Assembly (NCBI GenBank): GCA_902496265.1
Contig: CABVAD010000061.1
Location: 1-7,083, forward strand
Direction of reading: 5' to 3'
Source of the DNA: an uncultured Oscillospiraceae bacterium
Lineage (GTDB): Bacteria > Bacillota > Clostridia > Oscillospirales > Acutalibacteraceae
Length of the DNA stretch: 7,083 bases
Both the position numbers and the translations under genes were made by a program. The notes under the pieces were generated by a model. That model was not told where the DNA came from. It made no database searches and saw nothing but the letters and a program-made list of their open reading frames with translations. Shown here piece after piece: positions 5,894 through 7,083 of the stretch (within the stretch, counting starts at the first letter, position 1; each line of letters opens with the position of its first letter).

Positions 5894-6413
5894 AAACCGC
5901 ACCTCTTAAATCTTTAATTCTTTTAAAAATACTGTCGAAATATTCCTTGCCGTAGTTGTGGAAATTTCCGTCCTCAATCATTTTACGAAGCTCTTTTTCG
6001 GTGACCCACTTCGCCTCCGACACCTCGGAGCGCTGAAGCACAAGCTCGTTTTCGGGAATATCGCAAACAATAGCCCAAACGTCAAGCAGGGAGTTGCGCC
6101 TTTTGATTCTTTCAAGCTTTTTAAGGCTTCCCCTGTCGGATTTAATCCCCAGCTCCTCAAAAAGCTCCCGCCTTGCGGCGGCGAAGGAATCCTCGCCCGA
6201 AATTGCCGCTCCGCCCGTCGCCGCCCATTCGCCCGGCATAAGCTTTTTATCGTCGGCGCGGCGTTGGATTAAAAACTGCCCCGAGCTTGACATAATCCAT
6301 ATATGCACGACAAGGTGGTATTCCCCCGATTTTAAAACGCCCTTGCCCCGCAGAGCGGTCTTGCCCGTGGGTTTTCCGTTTTCGTCAAGCACGTCCCATA
6401 TTTCAATACTCAT
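5883..6413 (-). CDS. Nudix hydrolase (isopentenyl-diphosphate-isomerase-like subgroup)
   Basis: The 176-aa product hydrolyses a nucleoside-diphosphate-linked or other diphosphate substrate; which one cannot be told. A perfect Nudix box occupies residues 68-90 (G-x5-E-x7-RELFEELGI), with metal-binding glutamates Glu83, Glu86 and Glu87. The N-terminus MSIEIWDVLDENGKPTG and the segment FLIQRRADDKKLMPGEWAAT are typical of the IDI/YfcD-like Nudix branch. The ATG at 6413 is preferred because it matches the family N-terminus; an in-frame TTG at 6428 would add five residues. Shine-Dalgarno support is weak (GAGG about 14 nt upstream). The ATG lies 11 bp inside the end of the preceding gene, so coupling is likely. 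Its own end overlaps the RING-protein gene by 11 bp. Confidence 0.9.
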   Translation of the reverse strand: MSIEIWDVLDENGKPTGKTALRGKGVLKSGEYHLVVHIWIMSSSGQFLIQRRADDKKLMPGEWAATGGAAISGEDSFAAARRELFEELGIKSDRGSLKKLERIKRRNSLLDVWAIVCDIPENELVLQRSEVSEAKWVTEKELRKMIEDGNFHNYGKEYFDSIFKRIKDLRGAVYES

Positions 6414-7077
6414 AACGCTTACCAGCAACCTCGCCCGCTTTTTTGTAAATGCTGTTTTCGGGTATAACCCCGCGAACCGAGGAAAGGGGGTAAACGTTGG
6501 TGTTTTTCCCGATTACCGTTCCGGGATTCAGCACCGAGCCGCATCCGACCTCCACAAAGTCGCCTAAGACAGCTCCCATTTTTTTAAGACCCGTTTCATA
6601 CCTCTCGTCCCCCGATTTTATCACCACAAGGGTTTTATCCGACTTAACATTAGAGGTAATAGACCCCGCGCCCATATGGGAATGAGAGCCTAAGACCGAA
6701 TCGCCCACATAGTTGTAGTGCGGGACCTGCACGGTATCGATTAAAATTACGTTTTTAAGCTCGGTCGAGTTGCCCACAACGCAGTCGTTGCCGACAAGGG
6801 CGCTCCCGCGTATAAAGGCGCAGTGGCGCACCTCGGTACGCTCGCCGATAATACAGGGACCTGTTATGCTCGCTGTCGGGGCGACCTTGGCGGACCGAGC
6901 AATCCATATGTTTTCTCCCTTTTGCTCGTAGATATCGGTATCAAGGGTCGGACCTATCTTTTTAATATAATCGCTTATAAGGCTCAGCGCTTCAAACGGA
7001 TAGGTTACGGTTTTTAAAAGCGCGTAGCCTAAGCTGCCGTTTTCGGCAAAAAGCTCCTTTACTGTAATTCCTTTCAA
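6403..7077 (-). CDS. Left-handed beta-helix acyltransferase-like protein (GlmU C-domain-like), 5' end uncertain
   Basis: At least 224 aa are encoded. After an N-terminal helical region (1-55), residues about 57-215 form hexapeptide repeats (IARSAKVAPTASITG..., IIGERTEVRHCAFI..., VIGKNTNVYP). VVGNSTELKNVIL, VPHYNYVGD and MGAGSITSN closely track the acetyltransferase half of GlmU, and His120 sits where GlmU has its catalytic histidine. Such proteins are often named UDP-GlcNAc pyrophosphorylase, yet the nucleotidyltransferase domain is absent; acetyl- or acyl-transfer to an amino-sugar phosphate is more plausible. The first start inside the window is TTG 7077, but the frame is open to position 7083, so the real start may lie outside. 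First visible gene of the operon. Confidence 0.78.
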   Translation of the reverse strand: MKGITVKELFAENGSLGYALLKTVTYPFEALSLISDYIKKIGPTLDTDIYEQKGENIWIARSAKVAPTASITGPCIIGERTEVRHCAFIRGSALVGNDCVVGNSTELKNVILIDTVQVPHYNYVGDSVLGSHSHMGAGSITSNVKSDKTLVVIKSGDERYETGLKKMGAVLGDFVEVGCGSVLNPGTVIGKNTNVYPLSSVRGVIPENSIYKKAGEVAGKRYEY

Positions 7078-7083
7078 ATAAGA

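Noticed and set aside
5893..5902. GTG at 5902 as start of the RING-finger protein
   Set aside because: It lies within the AGAGGTG ribosome binding site, which is well spaced for the ATG at 5893.
6094..6567. Plus-strand open frame of 157 codons opposite the Nudix and beta-helix genes
   Set aside because: It is antisense to a perfect Nudix box and has no Shine-Dalgarno; a shadow of the real genes.
1..7083. CRISPR array, tRNA/rRNA gene, insertion sequence or riboswitch
   Set aside because: No regularly spaced repeats, cloverleaf-like segments, transposase motifs or long structured leaders were seen; all intergenic gaps are short.

Overview
The window looks like chromosomal DNA of an anaerobic Bacillota, most likely a gut-type Clostridia or Oscillospirales lineage. 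The basis is roughly 50% G+C coding DNA, strong AGGAGG-type ribosome binding sites, a textbook sigma-A promoter, and gene families (stand-alone GlmU-like beta-helix protein, prokaryotic RING-finger membrane protein, r1t-type holin) typical of that group. This placement is inference from style and protein families; no 16S or other taxonomic marker is present.

Layout. Positions 1-126 hold a probable divergent promoter pointing left out of the window and a near-consensus promoter driving an alpha/beta-hydrolase esterase gene (127-966), which ends in its own terminator (987-1022). A second terminator-like hairpin (1038-1062) follows. Then comes a compact three-gene phage-type lysis cassette on the plus strand: a small one-TM coiled-coil (XhlA-like) protein (1103-1375), a zinc-dependent N-acetylmuramoyl-L-alanine amidase with C-terminal peptidoglycan-binding repeats (1388-2197), and an r1t-like holin (2217-2417). 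It is closed by a strong bidirectional terminator (2417-2451).

The rest (2458-7083) is one tightly packed minus-strand operon of six genes, read from right to left: GlmU-C-like left-handed beta-helix protein, Nudix hydrolase, RING-finger/zinc-ribbon membrane protein, zinc-ribbon membrane protein (a diverged paralogue of the previous one), GalU UTP-glucose-1-phosphate uridylyltransferase, and a YjjG-like HAD nucleotidase. Gaps are at most 34 bp and three junctions overlap (11, 11 and 4 bp), so translational coupling is likely. The operon mixes sugar-nucleotide metabolism, nucleotide clean-up and two membrane proteins of unknown function.

The most notable point is the lysis cassette. Both of its borders are visible: only a cytoplasmic-looking esterase on one side and a housekeeping operon on the other, with no integrase, terminase or virion gene between. 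It is therefore either a stranded prophage remnant or a domesticated lysis/release module. The tandem paralogous zinc-finger membrane proteins are the second point of interest. No tRNA, rRNA, CRISPR array or insertion sequence was seen, and no stretch longer than about 140 bp lacks a gene.
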